Assembly: GCF_949628215.1 (NCBI RefSeq)
Contig: NC_134311.1
Span: 60,434,205-60,498,204 of the forward strand
Reading direction: 5' to 3'
Source: Phalacrocorax aristotelis
Lineage: Eukaryota; Chordata; Aves; Suliformes; Phalacrocoracidae
Length of the DNA stretch: 64,000 bases
In this document: piece after piece, positions 35,731 through 49,420 of the stretch
Layout: every line of letters starts with the position of its first letter
Numbering within the stretch: position 1 is the first letter of the stretch
Notes under the pieces: generated by a model
Databases searched by the model: none
What the model was told of the DNA's origin: nothing
Seen by the model: only the letters and a program-made list of their open reading frames with translations
Made by a program: the position numbers and the translations under genes

Positions 35731-38475
35731 CCTGTACTTAATTTCTATCCTGCAGCACCTCCTGAACGCCACAATCTGAGGAACTCATCTCCTTCCTCTT
35801 ACTGTTTCATTGGTTATAACCAATATTGTACCAATATAATTGGTTTTATAACATTGATTACAACACCACTTGCTCCTCATTGAGAATTTTCAATCTCTTG
35901 AAGGCAACAGGCAACCCAAACTTGTGAACAAGTAGCTCTAGGGATACAGATGGCTAGACATACACTACCAATGTAACTGTCCAAGAGGGATTGTTTAAAG
36001 GTTATTTTAACAGACTGGTACTTGTTTTGTTTTTGTTGTCTCCAGATGATTTTCTAAAGACACTATACCCAAACCTATAAATCCAAGGGCTTTTTTGAGC
36101 AAGATGTCACATTTTATTTCAGGTGGGTTTGTTTTTGATTAAATTAAAAATAAATAGCTTCTTTATGTTGTCTTAGAAACTATTCCAACTTCTTATGTTG
36201 TCTTAATTACATGTTGAAATAATCATGACTTCTCTTGATTTGAATAGGGTTAGCTAACTATTATTTGATGCCAGAACTGAGAAACATTTGTACAGATTAA
36301 TGTTCTTTGTTTGAACTGTACAGACACTACAATTCATCAAATATTTGCATTTTGGTATCCTGTTTTTTTTATTTTTAATCATGAATGAACTTGAACTTGG
36401 AACTCTGCCTGTTAAAAATTCATGAACACAAGTTAGAAAAAATTTTAAAAATACAAATGGAAAGGAAAAAATCTGTTTTGGGACAGTATTAAAAAAGTTG
36501 ATTGTTATAACACAATTTAACAGGTCAGATTTTTTTCTTCACTGACAAACCAACTAGAAGTCCAGTGACGTGCTAGAAGTTAAGCCAATTCACCTGGTTT
36601 TATAATACTGCCTAACTGGTTAACGAAACTCCATTTTCCAGTTTGACAAGTTAAATAGGCAAGATGAAATAATCGGGTATTACATCATATCTCAGGAGTA
36701 GGAGGTAGCGAGAGGACCTCGTCACTGGGAAGCACTGAATGTTCTGGTCCAGGGCAGGTCTTGTTAACTCTGCAACTGAGCATGAGCTCAGTGGTTGGGA
36801 ATAAGAAATAACATGGTAAATGAAGGGCTGTGTCAGTGCACGGCAAACACAGAGGAGCAGTTTGAATTACAAAGGCATATCTGGCTTTGCTAAAGCACTT
36901 ATTTAAATCAAACACTGAGCCAACTGACTACTAATATTGTAAAGAACATACATGCTAAATATCTTTGGTCAATCAACAATCAACTTTAGGCAAATCAATG
37001 TAAGATTTGCTTTATTCAGGTTTAGTTTTATAGCAAATCTCTTATCAGTTCCAATTCTAAAATATGGACTTTTTGTGCACCCAGTGTGGTTTTTTTAGTA
37101 GGATGTACCCTGCATAATTCAAAAGTAAACTGATCTGAATGATCTTTGTTGGATACATCACGATTTATGGCATCGCTCATTGTCTAGGCTTTGTAGAACA
37201 GCTTTTTTGACCTTTGAACATAAACCAGAAAAATTATCCAAACAAATTATTAAGCTAACATAGCTGCTGTTTTAAAACAGGCACTTTTGCCTGCAACCTG
37301 CAATAACCCCTTGAAGACAAGCAGATACAGAAACAGACCTCTAACAGTCCACTGGTTTTTGAAAAGTGAAACTGGCTCCTATTCTGTTTTAAGGGGAAGG
37401 TAACTCCTTAGGATCGGTTGTTACAGTTCACTCAAGATGAAGGCTGTTTGCACATTTTGGGTTCCTAATCCTGTAAATGAGAGGTGTGCTAATTCTTTGG
37501 AATCAATCAGTAACAGTCCAAAAATTGCAGTTAAGGTTTAAAGCACTCCACAATTAGTATGTAAGTGCTAAACCAATATATTGATTACAAATATACCTAG
37601 AAATACATGCTTTGATGACGGCCCAATACTTAGTTTTAAATGCAGTGCTAATACCACAGCTACTACCAAGCTAAATCAGTTAAATACTAATTCTAACTCA
37701 CAGCAATTTTTGTTTAAATCAAATCTACAGAGAAGCAACACTAACCATTACTAAATTACTACATATTGCTAATTCTGAGCTACAGAATCTCTGGCATGAG
37801 CTGACATAGCCTCTAGGGCACCACAGTCTAGCACACATGTGTTTGGAAAGAACATGTAATGAGAGGCAAAAGGAAGAGAAAAGGCACACACACTGGAACG
37901 TAGAGCATGTTGGCAACATGTGGAGACAGTAGGGGTTTGACCCTGAATTATTTTTATAATACTGCAGAGATTTTTGTACAGGGCTACATACATGTTTAAG
38001 ACCACAGATGAAAATGTGAGGAGCAGCAAAAATCACAGGCTATCCTGGCACCACTTCACTCTGCCCTGAATAAAGGGCAATGCACAGCCTTGAGCAAACA
38101 CAGAGCAAACAAGGAACTGTAGCTGTGACTCAGTCCCAGCTTGGTCCTTGCTTTCCCCTTACTCTACTATGATGTAATCTGTACCAGCCCTTTTCCTGGT
38201 ACGCATTACTTCTCTCTCCACCCCCATTCAGTTGTACTGACAGTGAATTAGGAGACAGAGCCGATGCACCACATGAAGAGGAGTAGCAGAGCAGCATCAG
38301 CTCTCTCCCCTACAGACTTGGGATCTGCAGCATACACAAATGCAAGTAACGGGACAAATTGGTGCCTCAATACTCTTTTGTGGAGGCTGATAAGCACCTA
38401 TGTTTCAAACCTGAGGAGCAAGTTAGAGCAAATAAGAGAGAAATACTCCAAAAGATGATTGCTTCTTCAAGTTTG

Positions 38476-38513
38476 GTTTTTGGTTTTTGTTTTTTTTTTT
38501 TTTTCCTGTTTTT
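38476..38513. repeat. T-rich homopolymer run
   Basis: GGTTTTTGGTTTTTG is followed by a run of more than fifteen T residues and then CCTGTTTTTT. On the NDUFAF2 (-) strand it is an A-rich tract. No retroposed gene body is visible next to it. Confidence 0.8.
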
Positions 38514-41500
38514 TACCTCACTTCTCTGACCACTTCCTTCTATTTAGACCTTTGTAGCTCAACTCATTATATTGTCAAATTTTACTGCCCTTTTACAGTG
38601 AGTAACAATCCCCTCTGGAATCACATACAATTTACTATGCAAAACGCTATTTAGTGCAAGTCAAGTCAATTGAATACGTCCCAAATTTTCAGTCCTGGTT
38701 GTGATCCTGGACAACAATGGTGGAAAATATTTTGCTCAGAGAGCTGTTTATCCCTGTGCTTTTTTAATAGCTTTTCCCAGAACTGTAAATCATATTCTAC
38801 AGCTTTTTGTGGCTCCAGGAGTAAGATACTAATTTGCTAAGCCCCATTATCTATGCACAAATGTGCGATCTCCATGTCAGAGTTCTCATTTTAAAACTTC
38901 ACAGCTGAAGCATCTGAAAGATGACAGAAGTAAAACTATAACATGCAATTGCAACAGTGTCAAAGAGTTTTTCTAAACTGCATCCCACTCTGGTTAAAAG
39001 AATGTGAATTCTGTGTAAACTAATCTCCATGACTGAAGCTAGTTTTGATCATACCACCTCTCAAATAAATAACACTTTTGATCAAATAAATGGGAAAAGT
39101 GGTTATGCATTGTGGCAACCAAACAGAAGTAATTTCAATGTAATTATCAGGGAGGGAGGAAGGAGAAACAATCACTGAAACCTTATGCTTATTACAACTC
39201 ACTGAAGTACACTCTTCTTCCCTTGACAAGGAGGTTGTCAAAACAGATAATTATGGAAATGCTAGAAATAGTCTGAAAGAAGACAGGAGCTGTCACAAAA
39301 AGTTTCTTTTTTTAACATTTTACCTTCTATCTAACGGTGCAGTTCAGAAGCCACTGAGTTTTATTACTGTGTAACAAGCACATAATGCGTGAGAAAAGCA
39401 GTCATTTACTGTGGTTTTCTATTTCAAACTATTTTCAGGCTCTTGACACTAATTAAAGGAACATGCAATTCTACTTTACTTCACATGAAATATTAACATA
39501 AATACATATGCATACAAAGCAACAGTGAGGTTTCAATTTAAGCTGAGAATACTTGTAGCTATGCAGCCCTCTGTGCACTACAGAGGAAGCACCATCTAGC
39601 TTAGCAGTGAAGTGACTTCTAGTAGGAAGATCTGTGTTCACAGAGTAGCATGACTACAGGTACACGCCTGGCAATTGCAGGATAGCATGTTGACAGGTTC
39701 AGAGAGAAACCACAGTTCTCTCCATACCAGTTTCTCTGGGCATTGCCATGAGAACCTTCTCTGGTTTGCCTCATGCATTTTCTGGCACCCCAAGATAGTC
39801 TGTAACTTTATTTCTATCTCCATTCTGCAGACAAGGCCATTAACCATGCCAAGTTACTGAGGTATTCTTGAACCTCAGGGCACTGTCAGAAGTAGTGTGT
39901 AACTACAAGGTCTGTTATAGGAAAAAATGAGGGTTAGATTTCTAAATACTTTCAGGTACCTCATGTTACAGACAGCAGGTTCTTTAAAAGCCCCTACAAA
40001 TCTGATGCCCTCTGAAATCGGAAATACTAAAGAAATTAAACAGAAGTTAGGCACAGAAAGGCTTAAAAACTCATTGTACGCCTGATATTTTTAAGGTTTG
40101 CTATATCCTTAAAATATGCCTCATAGTTCTTTCCAGGTTTAGAAGCTGAAGACTCAATGTGTCTTAGATACAAGATACCTACACCAATTTTGATACAACT
40201 CCCACTATCTGTGTGTGGGAAAAGCTGTCTGTGTGTTACATATGCACTGATTGTATAAAGACGAGAGACAGAGAGGTAGATACTCTATTAGGAGAGGCAC
40301 CATAAGTAAAGCTTACAAGTGTCTTATGCATTCAGCCACTATCTCATTTAGGAGCTGCACCAACAGAAAATGACAATTTCATTCATTAGTATTTTTAATA
40401 TATTTACATAATGCTATCTCCAATTTTAAATTAAGCTTTTTTTTTTTTTCAACGGGAATGTGATCCAGAATGAAAACAGGAGATGTAGAATGCAACAAAG
40501 CTTGTGAATGCCATGTAAATTTGCCTATCAACAAAGTGCTAAGAAGTCTCTTATCAACAAAACTGCCTGAAATCCATGAAAGTGCATAAAAAGAGACATA
40601 CCCACACTGCTCCTATAGGTGTTACATTGTGTAACATCTTTTAAATATGGGGAGTTCCACTTTGGTGATGGAATAGCAACGTAAGGCCCAAAAAAAGGAG
40701 TCCTGAAGAGAAGGACTTTCCCCCTGGCTCTCAAGAGCATTTTTTCTTTCCTGCAACCAAGAGGTGAAAAATCCAAAATATAAAGATGCCATGTTTTAAA
40801 TCAGGAGTGAAATATGTAGCCAGAAGGAAAAGTGGGAAGCAGGAGTGTGTGCGGGACAGCACACTTACGTAGCTCATCAACCTGGTTGACGAGCCATACT
40901 GAAAGTGGACTATGGCTCAAATAATGGAAGTGATTAGTCTCTTAAAGATATAATTTGTATGGATGAAACATCACTCCTATAAAACAACTGCTATATCCCA
41001 AGACAACTTTTGTTAATAAATTCTGACAACATTAATGCTTAGCAGGTAAACTAATTTGCATATAAAGTGATAAATTATTAAATCTGCTTCCACAAAATAG
41101 CACCTGATTAAAAATATTTTAATATTTGTAGCCTTTAATTAATTTAGAACTGTAAGCCCTCTAGACAAGAACATATTTCCTATTTGCCAAAAACACACTA
41201 CATACACCTAGTTTCCTATATACGTAATGAAGAAATGTAATAGACTACTTAATTATTCATCACTTGTTAAATTGTTTAAAATATAATTTACAGCTGCACA
41301 GGAATAAAGGTAATGAGAAGTTTTCCTCAGCCAACCATATATGACCATACACAATATATATAAAGGCACAGATGACAGAATGCTATTGTAATGCAAAAAT
41401 GTACATATACAAGCTCAGATTCTCACCTGTTATAAAGCAGTATGTGTATATGTATGTGTATGCACACAAAAACGCTTCCACTAGGTGCAGACATGATCTG

Positions 41501-44391
41501 AAATTTTCTATCAAGATGGAGTCCCTGATTACCGTAGGAACAGAATATGTTTAAGCACAAGATAAGGAACAACTTGATCTGCATTCATTTGCAAAGTTAT
41601 CACCCTCATCATAACTGAGTTGAGAATGAGGCTTGGCATATTTCAAGCTGTAACAAAATCAAAAGGCAACCAACTGTTTCCAGTATCCCAGAAGCTAGCT
41701 TTTAAAACTCAAGGCTTCCAGCCACTAACATGCCTTACGTTACTGGTCAGACTAGAAATAACCATGGCAATGAGCAGCATTCTTGGGTTATGACTAGCCC
41801 AGTACACAGAATTCTAAGTGACTTCCTCCAAAAATGGGGGGAAGGCAGTGGGGACAGAGAGAGGAAAGAAATTATAAAGTATGTGAAACACTTAACACTG
41901 AACAGGTTGTCTTGTGAAGTCACTGGAGTATTCTTCCATAAAAAAAAATAGAATCTAAAGAAAAAGAGATGTAAAGCGATTTCTTCTGTGAGGAAATGAA
42001 AGCCTTATAATGGAAACAAAAAAATACCAGTTTGTGGAAGAAAGAATGGCCTGAACCCAAAACATTATCAACATCGTCAACAGACTTAGCTGGTGTCATG
42101 ACCCAGCTACCTTGACCAGTGTAAGGAAGGGCAACTCACATTCATCCTCACTGAAGTGACTGACACATCATCATGATTATGAATGACGTTTTGTTGGCCT
42201 ACAGTATTCATCAAAACATTGGTTCCCAAAATGTGGTCATGAGGGCTCTCAGTAAGGACAGTGAGATCCAGTTGATTTGTGAAGCCACACCTCTGTAATA
42301 TTTTCAGTTAAAGTTTGATCATAGAGCTCATCGTGAGATCTGATAGCCTGAGCAGTTTGGCAACCTCTATCATCTATAGCTGAGAGCTGAATGAAAGACA
42401 AGTCTGACAAATATAGAAAACCCAAATATAAAATACTAAAGGGGGACGGTAGGCAAACAGAGCAGAGAAGGGGAAGAGAAATGTTAATAAAGTTTAACAT
42501 ATGTCATTTGATATTAGAAAGAAAAAAATATTATGATGGGCAAAGGACAGGAAAAAAAGGAAAACCATTAAAAAAAAATGGTATTACAGACCACAAAGTT
42601 AGGAACATAGGCACAGCTCCAGAAACTTATGCTTTAGGAATTGTAATGCTTTTTTGTGGTGTTACAATACGATGTTGACAGTAAAGTGTCATTAAGCAAA
42701 AATGCAAAATTTGTGAGCTTTGCATCCTTTTTCAGAAGTAGTCTTGTCTCCTGAGAAATATGTGAAAGAACAAGGAGATTTGTCATACAGGGTTTCAGTA
42801 TGAAATATTGTCACAAATATTCCCTCGTTCCATAGCTGTCAAACAGCAATTTACCATATCAGCATTACCATCAAAAAGGGAACATAATACAGAACAGCAG
42901 CCAGTAAAGTTTATGTAGCTAAAACACTAATGCCAATCAGTCCTACAAATAGGGACCAAACGGTATTCTATATGTGCTTCACTAGTATAATTATATTCAT
43001 AATGATATTGTGGTATAAGGGTTTGTGGTATAACAGTTTCAAATCAGGAGAAAAGTAGCTCATATGTATCACCCTACACTAATAAAGGAAAAAAAATTAA
43101 GCTGCACTATCACATATTTAAAATGTGACTGCAGTATTATTTTCAAAATATTAGTAAGAATTTTCCTAACATACATATATTTGAACTACCTTTTCTAATT
43201 CCGGAAAAAAACAAGTTAGAGATTACTTGAAAGAAAAGATAGCTACTTTTCAAATTCCTGGTATATCACTTCTACTCCGACAAGGTCAATGTACAGCCTT
43301 GCAGGCAGAGCACTAGCTGCTAAGTTATTTTTCAGACCTATTACCTCATGAAACTGAAGATATAAGCAGTCCTGTAACTCTGAATGCACTATTATTCCCA
43401 ATAGTATTTCATTGTCCATAAATTGCTTTTTCTGGAAGGTAAAATATTTAGAACAGTATTGATCCACAGTTCTCTCACCTGTGGAGACTCCTTGCTCCCT
43501 ATTTTGAAACAGAACCAACACCTCCAACAGCAGGACAAGCTTTATTGCACCAGTTCAAAACCCAAGGCTGCCCAGATTCGCTGCAGGAGGTTTATCTTAG
43601 AAAAATTATCATGGCAGTCTGGTTTATGCAAATAATAGGACAAAAGGTGTGCAACACCCCCCACCTTCAAGTATCCTGAGCTGGTAATTTCAACAATAAA
43701 AGCTGTATGTATATGGTTAGCATAAGCCAGAGCTACTTTAAAAATCTGGCCAAGCTTAGGCAGAACAACTGCTGCAGTACCGCTTCTGCACAAGTGCACA
43801 ACTTCTGCACACTAGAATGAGGCAGGAGAGGGGAAAAAAATATTTAAAAATCACACTTAATACTTCCCTGAATGTTAATGCAAATAAAAGTTAATCTGCT
43901 TCAGGTCCTAAAAAGATTTGAGGATAAATGTAACTTAAGCTTCTTCCATTCACGGGTGCATTATAGCCCTTATTACCTCTACAACCTCAGTGGCAAGTGT
44001 GAAACGGAGGCAGAGAGAATTAGCTGAAAAGCTGTAAGTTGTGTGGGAGGTCATTTGAATGAGTTACGGCTGTAAACATCAACTGACAAGCTTCCCCAGG
44101 TCATCTTAACACACAGGTGGGCAGGACAACTTTTCACAAATGAGTATATTCCAGAAGATCTCAGTGACCAAATCTTTGCCTAGAGCATGCCAGCATAACT
44201 TCACTGAATTTGACACAGTTATTTCTACTGATGCAAGTCAAGTATCTGCCTCTGTGGGTGTCAGTTTGAATCTTCTGTAGTTAACCATGCCTCATCTACT
44301 CACTCATACCTAGCTGGTGCTTAGCAACTTGTAATACAAATCCAGGGCAAGTAGCATATGTGTGTGCATCTGCATACACAGATCAACAGCC

Positions 44392-44420
44392 TTTGTAAAG
44401 AGTGTTCCACTCTTTACAAA
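44392..44420. repeat. Perfect 13-bp inverted repeat with 3-base loop
   Basis: TTTGTAAAGAGTG and CACTCTTTACAAA are exact reverse complements around TTC. The palindrome sits in the NDUFAF2 intron about 550 bases from the 41-base exon. It is too short for a typical microRNA precursor unless the imperfect flanks also pair. Confidence 0.9.
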
Positions 44421-44974
44421 CTCATCAGCATGAAAGACTGTAGGATATTTCCCTACTTCATTCCATAACAAACCACTTACGGAAAAAGTCATGCCTGCAT
44501 CTCCCCCATCTCATTAGCACTGTAAAGTGCTAGTGCAATTTGTTTTTCTGTATTGATAAATCCACTGGCAACTGGATGTGAAATCTGCATTTTAATGTCA
44601 ACTACCATGAAAAAACATTGCATTAATACATAGAGGACCTATTTTAAAAATTCATAGCAGTAATTTCAGAATTTGTTTCATTAAAGAGACTCTTGAATGG
44701 CCATGATCATCTTAAAGAATCTATGTAGATCATCCTGAAGAATTCATCTAGATAAAAGTAACAACTAAATAACATTGGAGTTTATATTTCCAGTTGGCTT
44801 TCTTTTTCCTAAGTGTTAGATATCTAGTTTTTGTATGATTTCATCAATTAGGCAAGCAACATGTAAATTCTCCAGCAAAAGTGACAAATTACTGGACAGA
44901 TAAGTCTGCTATAAATTAATTATTGTAGTTTAATTACAATAATGGAAAAATTAAAGACACTTCATCTTTCTCAC

Positions 44975-45015
44975 CTCAATGGTGGGTGGATCATTTCTTT
45001 TTTTTCTTATCCATG
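44975..45015 (-). CDS. NDUFAF2: NDUFAF2, 41-base coding exon
   Basis: This tiny exon encodes AWIRKKRNDPPTIE, the alanine codon being completed from the last base of the preceding exon. The human counterpart reads AWIRRTRKTPPTMEE, so the block and the exon borders are conserved. The acceptor is CTTTTGCAG (minus strand) and the donor is GAG/GTGAG. The incoming intron is phase 1 and the outgoing intron phase 0. The coding strand carries a run of eight A (K-K codons), a possible slippage site. The exon is too short for open-frame searches and easily missed by annotation. Confidence 0.94.
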
Positions 45016-48000
45016 CTGCAAAAGAAATAAAAATCAAATTGATTATTTCAAACATCATGGACAGTATTAAAACTCAAAATTATGATGAGTTTGTAACAGA
45101 GAGCAAATGTGTATATAGACAATTACAATAAAATTTGCCGCAACCTGGCAAGCCATATAATTTCCCAAAATACTAAGATCCAGGATGTTACTTCTCCTGT
45201 CAATACTCTCAGTCATCACAGAGGGAAAGGTGGTGGTGCGGAGGGAATCAGCTCTGTGAGGAGAGCTTGGGCACAGTTTACATACCACTCTGGCTGCCAA
45301 AACAGGCCTTAAAAAGCAGGGCTCATGGCCCAGGCCCATTGTTGAGCTTGTTATAGAGCCGAGCTTCACCCTGAGAAAATGATAAGATGACCGCTGAAAA
45401 GGATGAAAAGCCTTTGACCACTCCGTAGCAAAAGGACTCCTGTATATGTCTCAGGCATTGCTAAAGCTGAAAACCTATTTATGTTAGTGCCACCTAGAAT
45501 TCCTTTACAGGGATGCAAGACACAGCCCCAAACCTAACTGAAGGTCTGCAGAGCCTTGACTGTACCATGTCCTACAGCTGTGTGGGACTACCCACTGCAC
45601 TGAGGCTCCCTCCATCTCAGTCAATTCATGCTGGAAAAGAGAAGAGAGGAATGAAAGCAGTGGCAATGACAATTGCCCTGGGGCTCAGGTTCTCCATGGT
45701 GAACCAATATCAATAGACTTACGCCCACTCCCATTGCAAACACTGATGGTTAGTGTGGGACTGACTGGAGGTAGCAATCCAAAGGGACCCCACTGCAGAC
45801 AGAGAAGCGGCACTCCATCGGGTCTTGCTTCATTCAGCCAATGAATTATTAGAGGTAGCTCCAACTATTACAGGCATTATTTAGACAAACAAATTACTCG
45901 ACTGTGGACAAGGCAATATCCAGCACTCTCTGAAAGTATCACCACCACAGCATTTTTTCATGCCTTTTCAATCCACACAATTGGTTAGCACTGGGTTCTA
46001 TATTTTATAGACATTGGTCTTTTCCGCTCATATTTTTCAAATGAATGAGTAGCAGAATGCAAGTGGCCAGTAATGAACAGAAGGACAAACATAAGGAAAG
46101 CCTGTTCCAAGTGCCGAGACGTGGCAAAATGTTCTTTTGTATGGTTGTTTTGATAATTAAGAGTTTTGTTACTGTGCTTGAAAATCAGAGCAAAAATGAC
46201 ATTTATCATTATCACCCAGTCAAATTCCTGTTCTAACCTGCAGCTGTCTATAAAGTATCAGAAATGCTTTAAGAAGGAACTATTCCAAATTTTAATTTTC
46301 TAATACTATTGGTGTTGTATTTTGAGGGGAATGAATCAGACAGCAAGTCCAGAACACTAAAAGCTGCACAGTCATAACGTCACCTACCACTGAAAATGCA
46401 GTTACACATAGGGTGAAACACTAACGCCACTCTGCTTCAGCAACATTATGAAACTGGTTTTAGGAGGAATAGCTTCCATTTAACATAAAAATGGAATTAA
46501 GGGAAACAAAATGGCATTACACAGTTTGGAATTTAGCCATGATGGCAAGGCCAACAGACTTAACTCGAGGTTAATGGTAAAATACCTGTGATGATATGAA
46601 GCAAGGTACTACTTTTGGTTCTTGTCTATCAGATGACATTTTCTGAAGATAAGCTCTTTTAAATACCATTCTCAAACACCTTTTCTTAAAAGCAGTCCCT
46701 GTCAGCTCTTCTCAAAGGTCTTTTGGTCCTAATGAAGATGAGCCACAAGTTTACCATCGTGGAGAAGCAACTGAGCACTGAATAGTCAACATCACCCTTT
46801 CTGCCAAAGTTTTATGTTACTGGAAAGAAAGAAAGCCCATTAAGATAATCCAAAATACAACTAAATGACTTTCTATTAAATCTATGGAACTGAAAGATAT
46901 TGCATGTACCTGAAGCATTTTCAAACATTTAAATTTTATGAGGATTTACAAATGCAAAATCTGGCAAGGTCAGAGACTAAACTGGCATGACTGAGACTGG
47001 CACTTCTCAGCTGGCAGCCTTGCAGAAACTCTTTGTAAAAGGACCAACAGCAATATTAGAGAAAAACATAGCACACAAGGCTTTCTTCCTGACAGAATTA
47101 GTCTTTCTCTGAACTTAGCAACAGTTCCAACAACATCCAGAAAAGCAAAAAAGAGGTAGAAGTACAGGGCATAGTGAAGAACATAGACCAGACACTAACT
47201 GATACAAGAGTCAGCTGGAGAAAAAAGGAAAAGCAGTAGTTTAAAATGTTTTGTAAAAAATTAAGTCTTAAACCTTCAAAATTTAAGGGATTACTTTCAA
47301 CTAAGTATCATCTTCTGCCTTCCCATACCTTGGTTCTATCACATAGATGTACAGTACCACTGGTTTCAATTCCACAGCTCTCAGCACCTAAAAATTGCTT
47401 CATTTTTTTTAAATTGCCAGTATTTTCTTACAACATGAGCTGCATTTTAACATCAACTGGTTATAGTTAGTGATTCCTAAAGAAAAATTCTTAAAATTTG
47501 AAATCCTACAAAAATTAAGCTGCAGTTAGAAACTACTGCTGAAATACAATTATTACAATAGATTTTCTTTCAATAGCAGATGGGACCTTTAGGCAGTTAT
47601 TTGATTAATGATTTTCAGATTAATAGAATACTTCTATTAAAAGATTTTACCATTTAAATATCTGCCTCAGTTTAACAAACCACAGACAGAACAGTGAAGG
47701 GTAACACAATGACACGTGTTCTGTGAACAGAAGCTGTGAAGCAAGGAACGTTACATGACACATTCTCATTCATTAATAGATCTCAATTAGTATCAACGCT
47801 CAAAAGCAATAATAAACTTTAATTTAGGAAGATTTCTCATATCGAACATTCCAATATCAGACTGTATGTATTTAAATACGCAAATAATGCACACAGTTAT
47901 AACGATGTGCTATTTTTCTTTCCAGCTATAATAAGCTGGAAATGCATGGTTTTATAGGAGCTATCAACCTTCCTTCTTTCTAATAAATGTCTGAACTACA

Positions 48001-49289
48001 AATCTTTTTCAGTTTAACCCTAAATAACTTGCTGATACAAAGACTGGATACCATTTTCCAAATAACTACAGGTAAATTCATTTTAACATCTCTAATGAGC
48101 TGCATTAGAAAATCGTTATTTAATGAAAAATTCCTTCACTCCTATGCAACTGAAGAAGAAATACAGTAACAAAATTTACTAAAATCTCTTTATAGCCATA
48201 AGATTAAGTTAGTTAGCTTTATACAATATTCCCTCTGTGCAAATCCATTTCTGAACTATTCCACATAAAGCACCGCTCAAGATGTATTACAAGATTAAAA
48301 GCAAAGAAAACATCACCTGAATTGAGTGTATTTTAGTACACTGTACTTTAGTGTCTAATAGTTTTTTCAGTCTTTCAAAAGCAATACATTTTTCTAATAG
48401 TTCACCTAACCACTCCTCAGTCTTCGGGGAGAGGAATGGGAAGACTCTGATATATTTAATTCCCACCAGTTTTCAGGTGGTTCTCTTTCAGACAGAAAAC
48501 TTAAAAACCCTTTCAATTTTTTCTAAGGTATCAACAAAATTTTGAACATCCAACATAAGGTGCAAAAAACCACCAACTCCTCATAATTCAGGCTTAAAAG
48601 AAATTAATGGTAACAATTAAAGGAAGAATGAATGTATACAAAAATACGACCAGTGATTTACTACTGAGTTAGCACTGATTTTAACAAAATCCAAGCAAAT
48701 GATATCTTGAAATTAAGATACCTTGCATTCTCTTTGAAAAATACAGTCAGGAGTATACAACTTAGCAACTGATAAGCTCCCCCACCTTTCTTTGCACTCT
48801 CCATTACTCTTTTGGTCAATGCAGGTTTAAATTACTGAACAGATTTATACCACAGTTAAATACTTGTTGATGGAAACAAGGCAGGTAGGTGCTTTATTAC
48901 ATATTATTTGAATACCATATACACACATGCATACACTTAATTAAAATGTGTCCAGTGACAGTTATAGCTAGAAAAGATTTCCACATGAACATTCCCATTC
49001 CCTACACAAACAAACTGCCCTCACCATTGTCAGCCAAGATGTTTTAAACTTGGTAAAGTAGAGAAGGTAACGTGTGTACCGAGTGCAACCAAAACATGCC
49101 TCCCTGCCCCCCAAAGCTTTGGCAATGTGAATCATTGCCTCCTTTCAAACTAGTTATGCTGCTGCTTCTAATTTTATCTGGATGGCACTTCTTGCATTCT
49201 GTACTTATTGTAAAGCTACTTTTGTCTAAAAGGAATTTTGCAAGATAGCTGGACATTCCCTACCTTAAGACCCTTGCATTCTTTCATCA

Positions 49290-49420
49290 GTGCTCATTTG
49301 CATTCTCATTAGTATGCATGAGATTTTCATTGAGCTTTAAGGCTCCTACTGGCACATAACACACTGTAATGAGTGTAAAAGTGAGCATGCAAATTAAGAA
49401 TCCCATTAATCATTAAATTT
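49290..49420. promoter_or_regulatory. Candidate enhancer-like cluster of POU/homeodomain sites
   Basis: An octamer ATTTGCAT (49,296-49,303) and its reverse complement ATGCAAAT (49,387-49,394) lie 83 bases apart. Between and after them are CTCATTAG, TATGCATG and the near-palindrome ATTAATCATTAA (49,405-49,416). This density of homeodomain words is typical of conserved developmental enhancers, but AT-rich introns also produce such words by chance. Conservation is not visible from one sequence. Confidence 0.25.

Larger units (their letters stand above)
30565..44974 (-). other. NDUFAF2: NDUFAF2 intron between the last two coding exons
   Basis: It spans 14.4 kb, with GT (minus strand) at 44,973-44,974 and AG at 30,565-30,566. 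It contains one solo LTR (35,215-35,730), a T-rich run (38,476-38,506) and a perfect 13-bp hairpin (44,392-44,420). I find no other exon. Bases about 33,560-33,760 are less AT-rich than the rest and remain unexplained. Confidence 0.85.
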
